A stretch of DNA of 64,000 bases from Agrococcus terreus (GTDB lineage: Bacteria > Actinomycetota > Actinomycetes > Actinomycetales > Microbacteriaceae), in contig NZ_BMLM01000002.1 of assembly GCF_014645235.1 (NCBI RefSeq), forward strand, positions 1-64,000, in the 5' to 3' direction. How positions within the stretch are numbered: the stretch's first letter is position 1; each line of letters begins with the position of its first letter. Positions 20,752 through 30,062 of this stretch are shown here, in pieces. Below the pieces are notes generated by a model that was not told where the DNA came from, made no database searches, and was given only the letters and a program-made list of their open reading frames with translations. Position numbers and translations under genes: made by a program.

Positions 20752-21347
20752 AGCGCGCCCTTGGTCGAGGGCACGCCGCTCACGCGGGGGTCGGGCTCGA
20801 CGGCGGCACGCATCGCGCGCGCGAGCGCCTTGAACTCGGCCTCGGCGATGTGGTGCGGGTCGCGGCCGGCGAGCACCTCGAGGTGCAGCGTGATGCGCGC
20901 GTTGAGGGCGATCGCCTCGAGCACGTGGCGCACGAGCGAGCCCGTGAAGTGGCCGCCGATGCGGTGCAGCTCGAAGCCGGCGGGCTCGCCGGAATGCACG
21001 AGGAACGGGCGCCCCGAGAGGTCGACGACGGCGCGCGCGAGCGCCTCGTCGAGCGGCACGGTGGCGTCGCCGTAGCGGCGCACGCCCGCCTTGTCGCCGA
21101 GCGCCTCCGCGATCGCGAGGCCGAGGGCGATCGCGGTGTCCTCGACGGTGTGGTGGGCGTCGATGTCGGTGTCGCCGGTCGCCTCGACCGTGAGGTCGAT
21201 GAGCGAGTGCTTGGCGAAGGCCGTCAGCATGTGGTCGTAGAACGGCACCGTCGTCGAGATCGACGAGGCGCCGGTGCCGTCGAGGTCGAGCGAGAGCCGG
21301 ATGCTCGACTCGCTCGTCGTGCGCTCGATGGATGCGGTGCGGGCCAT
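20748..21347 (-). CDS. hisB: Imidazoleglycerol-phosphate dehydratase
   Basis: Monofunctional dehydratase of 199 residues. Family motifs: [19 protein letters not shown] and the metal-binding [16 protein letters not shown], with a second [10 protein letters not shown] and [21 protein letters not shown]. The ATG has TAGGAT six bases upstream, and the TAG of that element is the hisC stop codon, so hisB can start its own leaderless transcript. Confidence 0.96.
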   Translation of the reverse strand: MARTASIERTTSESSIRLSLDLDGTGASSISTTVPFYDHMLTAFAKHSLIDLTVEATGDTDIDAHHTVEDTAIALGLAIAEALGDKAGVRRYGDATVPLDEALARAVVDLSGRPFLVHSGEPAGFELHRIGGHFTGSLVRHVLEAIALNARITLHLEVLAGRDPHHIAEAEFKALARAMRAAVEPDPRVSGVPSTKGAL

Positions 21348-21353
21348 GCCTCG

Positions 21354-21359
21354 ATCCTA
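21354..21359 (-). promoter_or_regulatory. Leaderless -10 element of hisB
   Basis: TAGGAT on the minus strand, six bases before ATG; its TAG is the stop codon of hisC. Confidence 0.5.
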
Positions 21360-22451
21360 TTCGGCGGCGGATCCCGCGCCGGACAGCGCGGCCATCGCCT
21401 CGAGCAGCGCGGTCGTCTCGGCCTCGGTGCCCGCGGTGATGCGGAGCGTGCCGGGCAGGCCGACGTCGCGCACCAGGATGCCGCGCGCGAGGAGCGCCTC
21501 GAACGTGGCGCGCGGGTCGGCGACGCCGCCGACGAGCACGAAGTTCGCGTCGGACGGGTAGGGCTCGTAGCCGAGGGCCGCGAGCTCGTCGACGATCCGG
21601 TCGCGCTGGGCGCGCAGCGCGTCGACGCGGCTGAGCATCTCGTCGGCGTGGCGGAGCGCCGCGACGGCGGCCGCCTGCGTGATGGCCGACAGGTGGTACG
21701 GCAGGCGCACGAGCCGCAGCGCGTCGACGACGGCGGGGTGCGCCGCCAGGTAGCCGACCCGGATGCCGGCGAAGGCGAACGCCTTGCTCATGGTGCGCGA
21801 GACGAGCAGGCGCGGGTGCTCGTCGAGGAGCGAGAGCGCCGTCTGCGAGCGGTCGTGCGCGAACTCCGCGTACGCCTCGTCGACGAGCACGATGCCGCGG
21901 GCGGCCTCGGCCGCGGCCCGGACCGTCTCGAGCGGGATCGCGGTGCCGGTCGGGTTGTTCGGGGCGCAGAGGAAGACGACGTCGGGGTCGTGGTCCTCGA
22001 TGGCGGCGCGCACCGCCTCCGGGGTGATCGTGAAGCCCTCCCCTCGGGGCACGCCGATCCAGTCCATCCCGACACCGCGCGCGAGCAGCGGATACATCGA
22101 GTACGTGGGCGTGAACGAGAGCAGCGAGCGGCCCGGTCCGCCGAAGGCCTGGAGCACGTGCTGCAGCACCTCGTTGGAGCCGTTGCCCGCCCAGATCTGC
22201 TCCGGCGCGACCCCGTGGCCGAGGTAGGCGGCGAAGGATGCGCGGAGCGCGTCGAACTCCCGGTCGGGGTAGCGGTTCGCCTCGGGCAGCGCCCGGGCGA
22301 CCTCCTGCACGATGTCGAGGGCGACGGCCTCGGGGACGCGGTAGGCGTTCTCGTTGACGTTGAGCCGCACCGGCACCTCGAGCTGCGGCGCGCCGTAGGG
22401 CGTGAGGCCGCGGAGGTCGTCGCGGATCGGCAGGTCGTCGAGGCTCGTCAC
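21357..22451 (-). CDS. hisC: Histidinol-phosphate aminotransferase
   Basis: PLP enzyme of fold type I, 364 residues. The PLP lysine lies in [16 protein letters not shown]; upstream [12 protein letters not shown] and [11 protein letters not shown] are typical of HisC. GTG start with TAGGCT six bases upstream (leaderless). First gene of hisC-hisB-hisH-priA here; hisD, hisF, hisI, hisE and hisG are not present. Confidence 0.95.
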   Translation of the reverse strand: MTSLDDLPIRDDLRGLTPYGAPQLEVPVRLNVNENAYRVPEAVALDIVQEVARALPEANRYPDREFDALRASFAAYLGHGVAPEQIWAGNGSNEVLQHVLQAFGGPGRSLLSFTPTYSMYPLLARGVGMDWIGVPRGEGFTITPEAVRAAIEDHDPDVVFLCAPNNPTGTAIPLETVRAAAEAARGIVLVDEAYAEFAHDRSQTALSLLDEHPRLLVSRTMSKAFAFAGIRVGYLAAHPAVVDALRLVRLPYHLSAITQAAAVAALRHADEMLSRVDALRAQRDRIVDELAALGYEPYPSDANFVLVGGVADPRATFEALLARGILVRDVGLPGTLRITAGTEAETTALLEAMAALSGAGSAAE

Positions 22452-22457
22452 CAGACC

Positions 22458-22463
22458 AGCCTA
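22458..22463 (-). promoter_or_regulatory. Leaderless -10 element of hisC
   Basis: TAGGCT on the minus strand, six bases before the GTG start. Confidence 0.6.
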
Positions 22464-22526
22464 GGACGCGGCGGGTACGGCGAGGCGCCGCGCATCGCGC
22501 CGGATGCGGGCGCCTGACGCCGCCGC

Positions 22527-22886
22527 TCAGCCCGCGTACTGCGCGGGGATGGCGAGGCGGTCGCCGGGCTGGATGGCGCCCGAGATGCCGTTCAGCAGCT
22601 CGATCTCGGCGATGACCTCGCGGGGGTCGGCCTCGGGAGCGACGCCCTCGGCGATCTGCCAGAGCGACTGGCCGGGCAGGACGGTGACGTGCTCGAACGC
22701 GGCGGTCTGCTCGCTGCTCGACGCGATGGCGCCCGAGACGGCGCCGCCCAGCACGCCGCCCGCGGCGAGGACGCCGACGCCGAGCAGCGGCGCGGCGACG
22801 AGGAGGGCGAGCGCGCGCCGTCCGCGCGCGGTCAGGCGCAGGCGGGCGGTGGTCGCGTTGCTGGCGGTGGCGGTGATGGAGGTCAT
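22527..22886 (-). CDS. LysM-domain membrane protein, probable SOS-induced cell-division inhibitor
   Basis: 119 residues: a basic cytoplasmic start, one membrane helix (about 25-48) and an extracellular LysM peptidoglycan-binding domain (about 66-114, [14 protein letters not shown] to [18 protein letters not shown]). It is divergent from lexA, and its -10 lies inside a LexA-type box. Architecture and place match SOS division inhibitors next to lexA: B. subtilis YneA and mycobacterial ChiZ (LysM), and functionally corynebacterial DivS. The role is inferred, but context is strong. A GAGGAG ribosome site supports this ATG. Confidence 0.82.
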   Translation of the reverse strand: MTSITATASNATTARLRLTARGRRALALLVAAPLLGVGVLAAGGVLGGAVSGAIASSSEQTAAFEHVTVLPGQSLWQIAEGVAPEADPREVIAEIELLNGISGAIQPGDRLAIPAQYAG

Positions 22887-22954
22887 CTCCGGCTCCTCTC
22901 GATCCGGGTCCGCAGGTGGCGCTCGGCCGGGAGCGCCGCCTGCGAACCTCTGTT

Positions 22955-22970
22955 TCGAATGTATCTTCGA
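22955..22970. promoter_or_regulatory. LexA (SOS) box between LysM gene and lexA
   Basis: TCGAATGTATCTTCGA, a dyad of TCGAA and TTCGA with a 6 bp spacer, close to the actinobacterial SOS consensus TCGAAC-N4-GTTCGA. It covers the -10 (22963-22958) of the LysM promoter and lies 167 bp before lexA. A second partial site (CGAAC-CTCT-GTTTCG, 22943-22957) overlaps it. The recA box has the same architecture. Confidence 0.85.
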
Positions 22971-22987
22971 TCTGCTGCGTGCGTCAA
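22958..22987 (-). promoter_or_regulatory. Promoter of the LysM gene
   Basis: -35 TTGACG (22987-22982), 18 bp spacer, -10 TACATT (22963-22958) on the minus strand. The LexA box sits on the -10, so repressor binding would block it. Confidence 0.75.
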
Positions 22988-23136
22988 GCCCTGCCGCGGA
23001 AGAATGCCGCGACACGGTCGAACACCTGTGTGGTTCCTGGCCATCCGTCGGATACGCTTTCGAACCAGGAGCAGTCAATCGCAGGCCACTGACACGCCCG
23101 CCCGGGCGCCAGGCAGCCCGCGGATCGGAGCGGGGC

Positions 23137-23763
23137 ATGACGAGGCAGCTGACCGAGAAGCAGCAGGCGATCCTGCAGGTGATCCAGCAGGCCGTGCGCC
23201 AGCGCGGGTACCCGCCCAGCTACCGCGAGATCGGCGACGCCGTCGGCCTCTCCTCGCTCTCGAGCGTCACGCACCAGCTCGGCCAGCTCGAGCTCGCGGG
23301 CGCGATCCGCCGCGACCCCGCACGGCCGCGAGCGATCGAGGTGCTCGTCGAGGACGAGTCGGTCGAGGGCGCCGACAGCATCGACCAGGCCACCTTCGTG
23401 CCGCTCGTCGGCCGCATCGCGGCCGGCATCCCCATCACCGCCGAGCAGCAGGTCGAGGACGTCCTGCCGCTCCCGAAGCAGCTCGTCGGCTCGGGCGGCG
23501 ACCTCTTCATGCTCAACGTGGTCGGCGACTCGATGATCGATGCCGCCATCTGCGACGGCGACTGGGTCGTCGTGCGGCAGCAGCGCACCGCCGAGAACGG
23601 CGACATCGTCGCCGCCATGCTCGACGGCGAGGCGACCGTCAAGGTCTTCCGCCAGCGCGACGGCCACACCTGGCTGCTCCCCCGCAACTCCGCCTTCGAG
23701 CCGATCCTCGGCGACGAGGCCGAGGTGCTCGGCCGGGTCGTCGCGGTGCTCCGCGCGGTCTGA
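23137..23763 (+). CDS. lexA: LexA repressor
   Basis: SOS master repressor, 208 residues. N-terminal winged helix (1-65, with [15 protein letters not shown]), self-cleavage site Ala96-Gly97 (GRIAAGIPI), catalytic Ser132 (GDSMID) and Lys169 (ATVKVF). A GGAG site precedes the ATG. A possible -10 (TACGCT, 23053-23058) with a LexA half-site just after it (TTCGAAC) suggests autoregulation. The downstream hydrolase overlaps by one base. Confidence 0.97.
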   Translation: MTRQLTEKQQAILQVIQQAVRQRGYPPSYREIGDAVGLSSLSSVTHQLGQLELAGAIRRDPARPRAIEVLVEDESVEGADSIDQATFVPLVGRIAAGIPITAEQQVEDVLPLPKQLVGSGGDLFMLNVVGDSMIDAAICDGDWVVVRQQRTAENGDIVAAMLDGEATVKVFRQRDGHTWLLPRNSAFEPILGDEAEVLGRVVAVLRAV

Positions 23764-24494
23764 TGCCCGAGACCCGGATCGACGGCGTGCCCACGTGGCA
23801 CGAGGCGTCCGGCGCCGGGGAGCCCGTCGTGCTGCTGCACGGCGGGCTCTCCCACTCCGGCGGCATGCGGTCCATCGGCGACGTGCTCGCCCGCACCCAC
23901 CGCGTGCACGCCTTCGACCGCCGCGGCCACGGCGCGACGCCCCGCGCGGGCGCCCCCTTCACCTACGCCGCGATGGCGCTCGAGGTCGTGCGGTTCCTCG
24001 AGGAGGTCGTCGGCGGCCCCGCGCACCTCGTCGGCTGGAGCGACGGGGCGATCGCCGCCGTGCTCGCCGGGCTCGAGCGCCCGGAGCTCGTGCGCCGCAT
24101 CGTCGCGATCGACCAGTACCTCTCGCTCGACGGCGCGCCCGATCCCGACGCCTTCGAGGAGGGGATGCGCGACCCCGCCGTGCGCGAGCGCCTGCGCGCG
24201 TCGTTCGCGCGCCGCTCCCCCGACGGCGCCGGCGCCTTCGACGCCGCGCTCGAGGACTCGCTGCGCCTGTGGCGCACGGAGCCCGCGTTCGACCTCGACC
24301 TGCTCGCGGGCCTGGGCGCACCGGTCCTGCTGCTCACGGGTGACCGCGGCGAGGTGCTGCCGGAGCACGCCGCCGAGCTCGTGCGGCGCATCCCGGTCGC
24401 CGAGCACCGGGAGCTGCCCGGCACGCACCTGCTGCCGCTCGAGTCGCCCGAGGCGGTCGCGGCGGCGTGCCTCGACTGGCTCGCGCGCGGCTAG
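23763..24494 (+). CDS. Alpha/beta hydrolase
   Basis: 243-residue alpha/beta hydrolase of unknown substrate. The nucleophile elbow reads GWSDG, the oxyanion region VVLLHGGLSHSG, the acid lies near LLTGDRGEVLP, and the base His in GTHLLPLESP. No signal peptide. The ATG shares its A with the lexA TGA stop (TGATG), so it is probably made with LexA. It ends tail to tail with hflX, overlapping by 4 bp. Confidence 0.85.
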   Translation: MPETRIDGVPTWHEASGAGEPVVLLHGGLSHSGGMRSIGDVLARTHRVHAFDRRGHGATPRAGAPFTYAAMALEVVRFLEEVVGGPAHLVGWSDGAIAAVLAGLERPELVRRIVAIDQYLSLDGAPDPDAFEEGMRDPAVRERLRASFARRSPDGAGAFDAALEDSLRLWRTEPAFDLDLLAGLGAPVLLLTGDRGEVLPEHAAELVRRIPVAEHRELPGTHLLPLESPEAVAAACLDWLARG

Positions 24495-26005
24495 GCCGCG
24501 TCGACCCGGAACTCCCGCAGCCTGCCGGCCTCGGCCTCCGTCACCATCGCGTCGATGCGCGTGCCGGCCTCGACGTAGTCCTCGCGGAGCACCTCGAAGC
24601 GGTCGTGCAGGTCGGCGACCACGTCGCCGCGGTCGTAGGGCACGAGCAGCGAGACGGCCACGTCGGGGCGCGGCAGCAGCGCCGCGATCCGACCGAGCAG
24701 CTCGTCGACGCCCTCGCCCGTGCGTGCCGAGGCGAAGACCGCGTCGTGCTGCAGGCCGCGCAGCACGAGCCGCGTGCCCTCGTCGACGAGGTCGCTCTTG
24801 TTGAACACCACGACCTCGGGGATGTCGCGCGCGCCGGTCTCGCCGATGACGTCGCGCACCGTCGCGAGCTGGGCCGCGGGATCCGGGTGGCTCGCGTCGA
24901 CCACGTGCACGACGACCTGCGACTCCGCGACCTCCTCGAGCGTCGAGCGGAACGCCTCGACGAGCTGGTGCGGCAGGTTGCGCACGAAGCCGACGGTGTC
25001 AGCGATCGTGAACTCGCGGCCGTCGGGCGTCGTCGCGCGGCGCACGCTCGTGTCGAGCGTCGCGAACAGCGCGTTCTCGACGAGCACGCCCGCGCCCGTG
25101 ATGCGGTTGAGGAGGCTCGACTTGCCCGCGTTCGTGTAGCCCGCGATCGCGACGCCCGGCACCTCGTAGCGGTCGCGGTTCGCGCGCTTCGCCTGGCGGG
25201 CCGGGGCGAAGCCCTTGATCTGGCGGCGCAGGCGCGCCATGCGCGAGTGGATGCGGCGGCGGTCGAGCTCGATCTTCGTCTCGCCGGGGCCGCGGGAACC
25301 CATGCCGGCGCCCTGGCCGCCGACCTGGCCACCGGCCTGTCGCGACATCGACTCGCCCCAGCCGCGCAGGCGCGGCAGCAGGTACTCGAGCTGCGCGAGC
25401 TCGACCTGCGCCTTGCCCTCGCGGCTCTTCGCGTGCTGGCTGAAGATGTCGAGGATGACGGCGGTGCGGTCGATGACCTTCACCTTCACCCTGTCCTCGA
25501 GCGCGCGCCGCTGGCTCGGGGCGAGCTCGGAGTCGGCGATGACGGTGTCGGCGCCGAGCTCCTTCACGACGTCGGCGAGCTCCTCCGCCTTGCCGCGGCC
25601 CACGTAGGTCGCCGGATCGGGGTTCGGCCGGCGCTGCAGGAGCCCGGCGAGCACCGTGGCACCGGCGGTCTCGGCGAGCGCGGCGAGCTCGCGGAGCGAC
25701 TGCTCCGCCTCCTCGACGCCGCTCGAGTGCACGCCGACGAGCACGACGCGCTCGAGGCGCAGCTGCCGGTACTCGACCTCGGTGACATCCTCGAGCTCGG
25801 TGCGGAGCCCGTCGACGCGGCGCAGCGCCGCGCGGTCGGCGCGGTCGAGCTGCTCGCCGTCGACCTCCCCGACCGTGTCGCTCGCCTGGAGCGCCTGCGC
25901 GCGCTCCGCGAGCAGGGCGTCCGAGGGCTGCGCCCACGCGAGGATGCGATCCGTCGCGCGGCCGGCGCCCTCGCCGTCCACGGTGCCGTCCTGCGGTGCT
26001 GCCAT
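24491..26005 (-). CDS. hflX: GTPase HflX
   Basis: Ribosome-associated GTPase that splits stalled or stressed ribosomes in other bacteria. The protein is 504 residues. An N-terminal ribosome-binding domain contains VGRGKAEELADVVKE and a Gly-rich linker (GGQVGGQGAGMGSRGPGE). The G domain has G1 GYTNAGKSS, G3 DTVGF and G4 NKSD. The N-terminal 80 or so residues are longer than in E. coli HflX. A ribosome site AAGGA precedes ATG. It is divergent from the methyltransferase gene 26 bp away. Confidence 0.94.
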   Translation of the reverse strand: MAAPQDGTVDGEGAGRATDRILAWAQPSDALLAERAQALQASDTVGEVDGEQLDRADRAALRRVDGLRTELEDVTEVEYRQLRLERVVLVGVHSSGVEEAEQSLRELAALAETAGATVLAGLLQRRPNPDPATYVGRGKAEELADVVKELGADTVIADSELAPSQRRALEDRVKVKVIDRTAVILDIFSQHAKSREGKAQVELAQLEYLLPRLRGWGESMSRQAGGQVGGQGAGMGSRGPGETKIELDRRRIHSRMARLRRQIKGFAPARQAKRANRDRYEVPGVAIAGYTNAGKSSLLNRITGAGVLVENALFATLDTSVRRATTPDGREFTIADTVGFVRNLPHQLVEAFRSTLEEVAESQVVVHVVDASHPDPAAQLATVRDVIGETGARDIPEVVVFNKSDLVDEGTRLVLRGLQHDAVFASARTGEGVDELLGRIAALLPRPDVAVSLLVPYDRGDVVADLHDRFEVLREDYVEAGTRIDAMVTEAEAGRLREFRVDAA

Positions 26006-26019
26006 GCTTCGTCCTTCGC

Positions 26020-26025
26020 TACTGT
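26020..26025 (+). promoter_or_regulatory. Leaderless -10 element of the RsmC-like gene
   Basis: TACTGT, six bases before the GTG start, in the 26 bp gap shared with hflX. Confidence 0.55.
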
Positions 26026-26031
26026 CGATCC

Positions 26032-26643
26032 GTGCCGGACCACTACTTCTCGCCCGATCCTGCCGCGCCCGAGACGCTCCGCACCATCCGCGTCCCGCTC
26101 GCGGGCCGCGAGCGGGAGCTGGTCACGGCCACCGGCGTGTTCTCCGGCGACCGCCTCGACGTGGGCACGTCGGTGCTCCTCGACGCCGTGCCCGCCCCGC
26201 CGGAGGCCGGGGACCTCCTGGACCTCGGCTGCGGCTGGGGGCCGATCGCGGCGACGCTCGCGCTCCGCTCCCCCGCCGCCCGAGTATGGGCGGTCGACGT
26301 CAACGCCCGTGCGCTCTCGCTCGTGGAGCGGAATGCCGAGCTGCTCAGCCTATCGAACATCGAGCCCGCGACGCCAGACCGCGTGCCCGACGACCTGCGC
26401 TTCGCGACCATCTGGTCGAACCCGCCCATCCGCATCGGCAAGGCGCAGCTGCACGAGCTGCTCGAGACCTGGATCCCGCGCCTCGCGCCCGACGCGACGG
26501 CGTGGCTCGTCGTGCAGAAGCACCTCGGCGCCGACTCCCTGCAGCGCTGGCTCGACGAGCGGTTCCCCGACCACGACGTGGAGCGCGCGACCTCGAAGAA
26601 GACCTACCGGATCCTCGCGGTCACGGCCCCGTCGGAGGACTGA
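26032..26643 (+). CDS. RsmC/RlmG-type methyltransferase (rRNA guanine-N2 type)
   Basis: SAM-dependent methyltransferase with an MTS domain, 203 residues. Motif I is LLDLGCGWGPIAATLA and the catalytic motif SNPPIRIG is typical of N2-guanine rRNA methyltransferases (RsmC on 16S, RlmG on 23S). It is a single-domain form; E. coli RsmC has an extra N-terminal copy. GTG start chosen because TACTGT lies six bases upstream and homology starts there. Convergent with dapF. Confidence 0.85.
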   Translation: MPDHYFSPDPAAPETLRTIRVPLAGRERELVTATGVFSGDRLDVGTSVLLDAVPAPPEAGDLLDLGCGWGPIAATLALRSPAARVWAVDVNARALSLVERNAELLSLSNIEPATPDRVPDDLRFATIWSNPPIRIGKAQLHELLETWIPRLAPDATAWLVVQKHLGADSLQRWLDERFPDHDVERATSKKTYRILAVTAPSED

Positions 26644-26683
26644 CGCGGCCGCAGCGCAACAGGCCGCTCCGCGCGGCGGAGGC

Positions 26684-27565
26684 TCAGTGCCGCGGCGCGA
26701 CCGTCGCCGCGCCGCGCGCCACGATCTCGGCCGGCCCCGTGAGCCACGCGTGCCCGCGCTCGTCGACCTCGACCTCGAGGCGACCGCCCGGCACGTCGAC
26801 GATCCAGCGGTCGGCTGCGCCGCCCGACCAGTGGCGCACGGCCATCGCCGCCGCGACCGCGCCCGTCCCGCACGACAGCGTCTCGCCGACGCCGCGCTCG
26901 TGCACGCGCATCCGGATCGCGCCCACGCCGTCGGCGATGAGCCCCGGGACGGCGAACTCGACGTTCGCGCCGTCGGCCGCGACCGGGTCGAGCGCGGGCG
27001 CGGCGTGGAGGTCGAGGCCGTCGAGCTCGTCGTCGCCCGCGAGGGCCACGACGACGTGCGGGTTGCCCGTCGAGACGTCGAGGCCGGGCCTGGCCACGTC
27101 GAGCCCGTGGGCTGCCACGAGGCGGTCGCCGCCGAGCTCGAACGGGCCGAGGTCGGCCGAGAGCAGCGGCCCGCGGCGCTCCACGCGCTTGATGCCGGCG
27201 CGCGTGACGATCTCGAGCACCTCGCCGTCGGCGAGGCTCGCGAGCCCCTCCTCGAGCAGGTAGCGCACGAACACCCGCACGCCGTTGCCGCACATCTCGC
27301 TCACGCTGCCGTCGGCGTTCCAGTAGTCCATCGCCCAGGTGCCCGGCGCCGCGGCGTCGAGCGCGGCGTCGCCCGTGCTGCCGGCCCGGACGGCGCGGAT
27401 GACGCCGTCGCCACCGATGCCGAACCGGCGGTCGGCGAGCGCGCGCACGGCGTCCGCGTCGAGCGGCGCGGCGCCCTCGGGGTCGGCGAGCAGCACGAAG
27501 TCGTTGCCCGTGCCGTGCCCCTTGGCGAAGGCGACGGACGGATGCTGCACGGGCGCCTGGGTCAT
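26684..27565 (-). CDS. dapF: Diaminopimelate epimerase
   Basis: Interconverts LL- and meso-diaminopimelate for lysine and peptidoglycan. The protein is 293 residues. The two catalytic cysteines are visible in EMCGNGVRVFVRYL and TLSCGTGAVAAA, with the substrate motif AKGHGTGNDF at the N-terminus. It overlaps miaA by 4 bp. A 5 bp GC stem (26663-26677) in the gap to the convergent methyltransferase may terminate both. Confidence 0.96.
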   Translation of the reverse strand: MTQAPVQHPSVAFAKGHGTGNDFVLLADPEGAAPLDADAVRALADRRFGIGGDGVIRAVRAGSTGDAALDAAAPGTWAMDYWNADGSVSEMCGNGVRVFVRYLLEEGLASLADGEVLEIVTRAGIKRVERRGPLLSADLGPFELGGDRLVAAHGLDVARPGLDVSTGNPHVVVALAGDDELDGLDLHAAPALDPVAADGANVEFAVPGLIADGVGAIRMRVHERGVGETLSCGTGAVAAAMAVRHWSGGAADRWIVDVPGGRLEVEVDERGHAWLTGPAEIVARGAATVAPRH

Positions 27566-28470
27566 GCCTCCAGGCTACCGACCGCCCGCACCGCGAGCTC
27601 GCCGGGAGTCAGCGGCGCCGCGGCCGGGTAGCGCTGGAACCAGGAGACCTGGCGGCGCGCGTAGCGCCGCGTGAGCGCCTGCGTGCGCTCGATCGCCTCG
27701 GCCTCGTCGATGCGGCCGTCGAGCTGGTCGAGCGCCTGGCGGTAGCCGATGGCCTGCTGCGCGGTGGTGCCGCGCTCGATGCCGGCCTCGCGCAGCGCCC
27801 GCACCTCGTCGAGCATCCCGATCGCCCACATCTGCTCGACGCGCGCATCGAGCCGAGCCACGAGCTCGTCGCGCGGGGCGCGCTCGTGCTGGATGATCGT
27901 GGGCCGCGCGAGCGCCTCCTCGGGCGGCAGGCCGACGCGGAACGGCTCGCCGGTGAGCGTGACGGCCTCGAGCGCCCGCACGAGGCGGCGCCCGTTGTGC
28001 GGGCCGATCGCGTCGGCCGCCGCGGCGTCGACGGTCGCGAGGCGCGCGTGCATCGCGGCCGCGCCCACCGCCTCCAGATCGGCCTCGAGCTCGGCGCGCA
28101 GCGCCTCGTCGGTCGCCGGGAACGCGAAGTCGTAGAGCACGCTCGAGGCGTAGAGCCCGCTGCCGCCCACGAGGATCGGGACGGCCCCGCGCGCCTCGAT
28201 GGCGGCGATCGCCTCGAGCGCCGCGTCGCGGTAGGCCGCGACCGCGGCGTCCTCCCACGGGTCGAGCACGTCGAGGAGGTGGTGCGGGTGCCCGCCGCGC
28301 TCCTCGACGCCCGCCTTCGCGGTGCCGATGTCCATGCCGCGGTAGAGCTGCATCGCGTCGCAGTTCACGACCTCCACGCGCGCGCCGAGGGCGACCACGG
28401 CATCCGCGATCGCGATCGATCGCGCCGTCTTGCCGGTGCCGGTCGCGCCGACGACGGCGATGAGCGTCAC
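27562..28470 (-). CDS. miaA: tRNA dimethylallyltransferase
   Basis: Adds the isopentenyl group to A37 of tRNAs reading UNN codons. The protein is 302 residues. P-loop GATGTGKT near the N-terminus, then [18 protein letters not shown] and the tRNA-binding [17 protein letters not shown] start overlapping the miaB stop (GTGA). The modification is completed by MiaB encoded just upstream. Confidence 0.95.
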   Translation of the reverse strand: MTLIAVVGATGTGKTARSIAIADAVVALGARVEVVNCDAMQLYRGMDIGTAKAGVEERGGHPHHLLDVLDPWEDAAVAAYRDAALEAIAAIEARGAVPILVGGSGLYASSVLYDFAFPATDEALRAELEADLEAVGAAAMHARLATVDAAAADAIGPHNGRRLVRALEAVTLTGEPFRVGLPPEEALARPTIIQHERAPRDELVARLDARVEQMWAIGMLDEVRALREAGIERGTTAQQAIGYRQALDQLDGRIDEAEAIERTQALTRRYARRQVSWFQRYPAAAPLTPGELAVRAVGSLEA

Positions 28471-29966
28471 GCGCCGACGCGGATGGTCGGCAGGCCGAGA
28501 GAGACGGCGCCGCCCTGCGCTGCACCGCCCTGCGACGCGGACGTGGCGTCCGGGGCGGGCACGGCGCAGGAGTCGGCCTGCGCGCGGTCCCAGGCGTCGC
28601 CCGAGCGGGTGCGGCGCAGGTGCTGCACGCCGGCGTCGGCGAGCAGGTGGAAGGGCGCCGCCCGGGTGATCTCGACCGTCACGACGTCGCCGGGCCGCGG
28701 CGCCGCGTCACCGGGCGCGAAGTGGACGAGGCGGTTGTCCTCGGCGCGCCCCGACAGGCGGTGCGTCTCGGCGTCCTTCTTGCCCTCGCCGACCGAGACG
28801 AGCACCTCGACCGTGCGGCCCACCTGGCGCTCGTTCTCCTCGGCCGAGATGCGGTCCTGGAGCGCGACGAGCCGCTCGAAGCGCTCCTGCACGACCTCCT
28901 TCGGCACCTGGTCGGGCATCGTCGCCGCGGGCGTGCCCGGGCGGATCGAGTACTGGAACGTGAACGCCGACGCGAAGCGCGAGGCCTCGACGACCCGCAG
29001 CGTGTCCTCGAAGTCCTCGTCGGTCTCGCCGGGGAAGCCGACGATGAGGTCGGTCGTGATCGCCGCGTGCGGGATGCGGTCGCGGACGCGGTCGAGGATG
29101 CCGAGGAAGCGGCTCGAGCGGTACGAGCGGCGCATCGCCCTGAGCACGCGGTCGGAGCCCGACTGCAGCGGCATGTGCAGCTGCGGCATGACGGCCGGCG
29201 TCTCGGCCATCGCCTCGATGACGTCGTCGGTGAACGCGGCCGGGTGCGGGCTCGTGAAGCGGATGCGCTCGAGCCCGTCGATCGCGCCGGCGGCGCGCAG
29301 GAGCTTGCCGAACGCGAGCCGGTCGCCGAACTCGACGCCGTAGGAGTTCACGTTCTGGCCGAGCAGCGTCACCTCGAGCGCGCCGTCGTCGACGAGCGCC
29401 TGCACCTCGGCGAGCACCTCGCCGGGCCTCCTGTCGCGCTCCTTGCCGCGCAGCGACGGCACGATGCAGAACGTGCAGGTGTTGTTGCAGCCGACCGAGA
29501 TCGACACCCAGCCGGCGTAGGTCGACTCGCGCTTCGTCGGCAGCGTCGAGGGGAACACCTCGAGCGACTCGAGGATCTCGACCTGCGCCTCGTCGTTGTG
29601 GCGGCTCCGCTCGAGCAGCGTCGGCAGCGAGCCCATGTTGTGGGTGCCGAAGACGACGTCGACCCACGGCGCGCGCTCGACGATCGTCGCGCGGTCCTTC
29701 TGCGCGAGGCAGCCGCCGACGGCGATCTGGAATCCGGGGCGCTCGCGCTTCGTCCTCGCCAGGTGGCCGAGGTGGCCGTAGAGCTTCGTGTCGGCGTTCT
29801 CGCGCACCGCGCACGTGTTGATGACGACCACGTCGGGGGCGCCGTCGACCGCCTCGACGTAGCCCGCGTCCTCGAGCGATCCGCGCATCCGCTCGGAGTC
29901 GTGGACGTTCATCTGGCACCCGAAGGTCTTGACCTCGTAGGTGCGCTGCGGGGCGATCGCGGACAT
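28467..29966 (-). CDS. miaB: tRNA-2-methylthio-N6-dimethylallyladenosine synthase
   Basis: Radical-SAM methylthiotransferase acting on i6A37 of tRNA. The protein is 499 residues. An N-terminal UPF0004 domain carries three cluster cysteines ([24 protein letters not shown]). The radical SAM cluster is GCNNTCTFC, and a C-terminal TRAM domain follows. The last 50 or so residues are an extra low-complexity tail. TACCCT lies six bases before ATG, so the miaB-miaA-dapF transcript appears leaderless. Confidence 0.95.
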   Translation of the reverse strand: MSAIAPQRTYEVKTFGCQMNVHDSERMRGSLEDAGYVEAVDGAPDVVVINTCAVRENADTKLYGHLGHLARTKRERPGFQIAVGGCLAQKDRATIVERAPWVDVVFGTHNMGSLPTLLERSRHNDEAQVEILESLEVFPSTLPTKRESTYAGWVSISVGCNNTCTFCIVPSLRGKERDRRPGEVLAEVQALVDDGALEVTLLGQNVNSYGVEFGDRLAFGKLLRAAGAIDGLERIRFTSPHPAAFTDDVIEAMAETPAVMPQLHMPLQSGSDRVLRAMRRSYRSSRFLGILDRVRDRIPHAAITTDLIVGFPGETDEDFEDTLRVVEASRFASAFTFQYSIRPGTPAATMPDQVPKEVVQERFERLVALQDRISAEENERQVGRTVEVLVSVGEGKKDAETHRLSGRAEDNRLVHFAPGDAAPRPGDVVTVEITRAAPFHLLADAGVQHLRRTRSGDAWDRAQADSCAVPAPDATSASQGGAAQGGAVSLGLPTIRVGA

Positions 29967-29972
29967 GCCTCG

Positions 29973-29978
29973 AGGGTA
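29973..29978 (-). promoter_or_regulatory. Leaderless -10 element of miaB-miaA-dapF
   Basis: TACCCT on the minus strand, six bases before ATG. Confidence 0.55.
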
Positions 29979-30000
29979 CCGGCGGGCCGGCGGGGACGCG

Positions 30001-30034
30001 CGACGGCGGACCGCCCGCAGGCGGTCCGCCGTCG
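30001..30034 (-). terminator. Terminator of the lipoprotein gene
   Basis: Perfect 15 bp stem (CGACGGCGGACCGCC with its complement) and a CGCA loop, the same loop as in the gluD terminator, 28 bp after the lipoprotein stop. No U tract. Confidence 0.75.
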
Positions 30035-30062
30035 TCGTCGCTGGGGGCGTCAGCCTGCTGGG

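Noticed and set aside
22981-23070. Second full LexA box close to lexA (TCGAACACCTGTGTGGTTCC and CTTTCGAACCAGGAG)
   Set aside because: Only half-sites are present; the right arm is missing or wrongly spaced.
24467-27631. Plus-strand frame of about 1054 codons across hflX and dapF
   Set aside because: It is antisense to well-defined genes, low-complexity in composition, and contains no recognisable domain.
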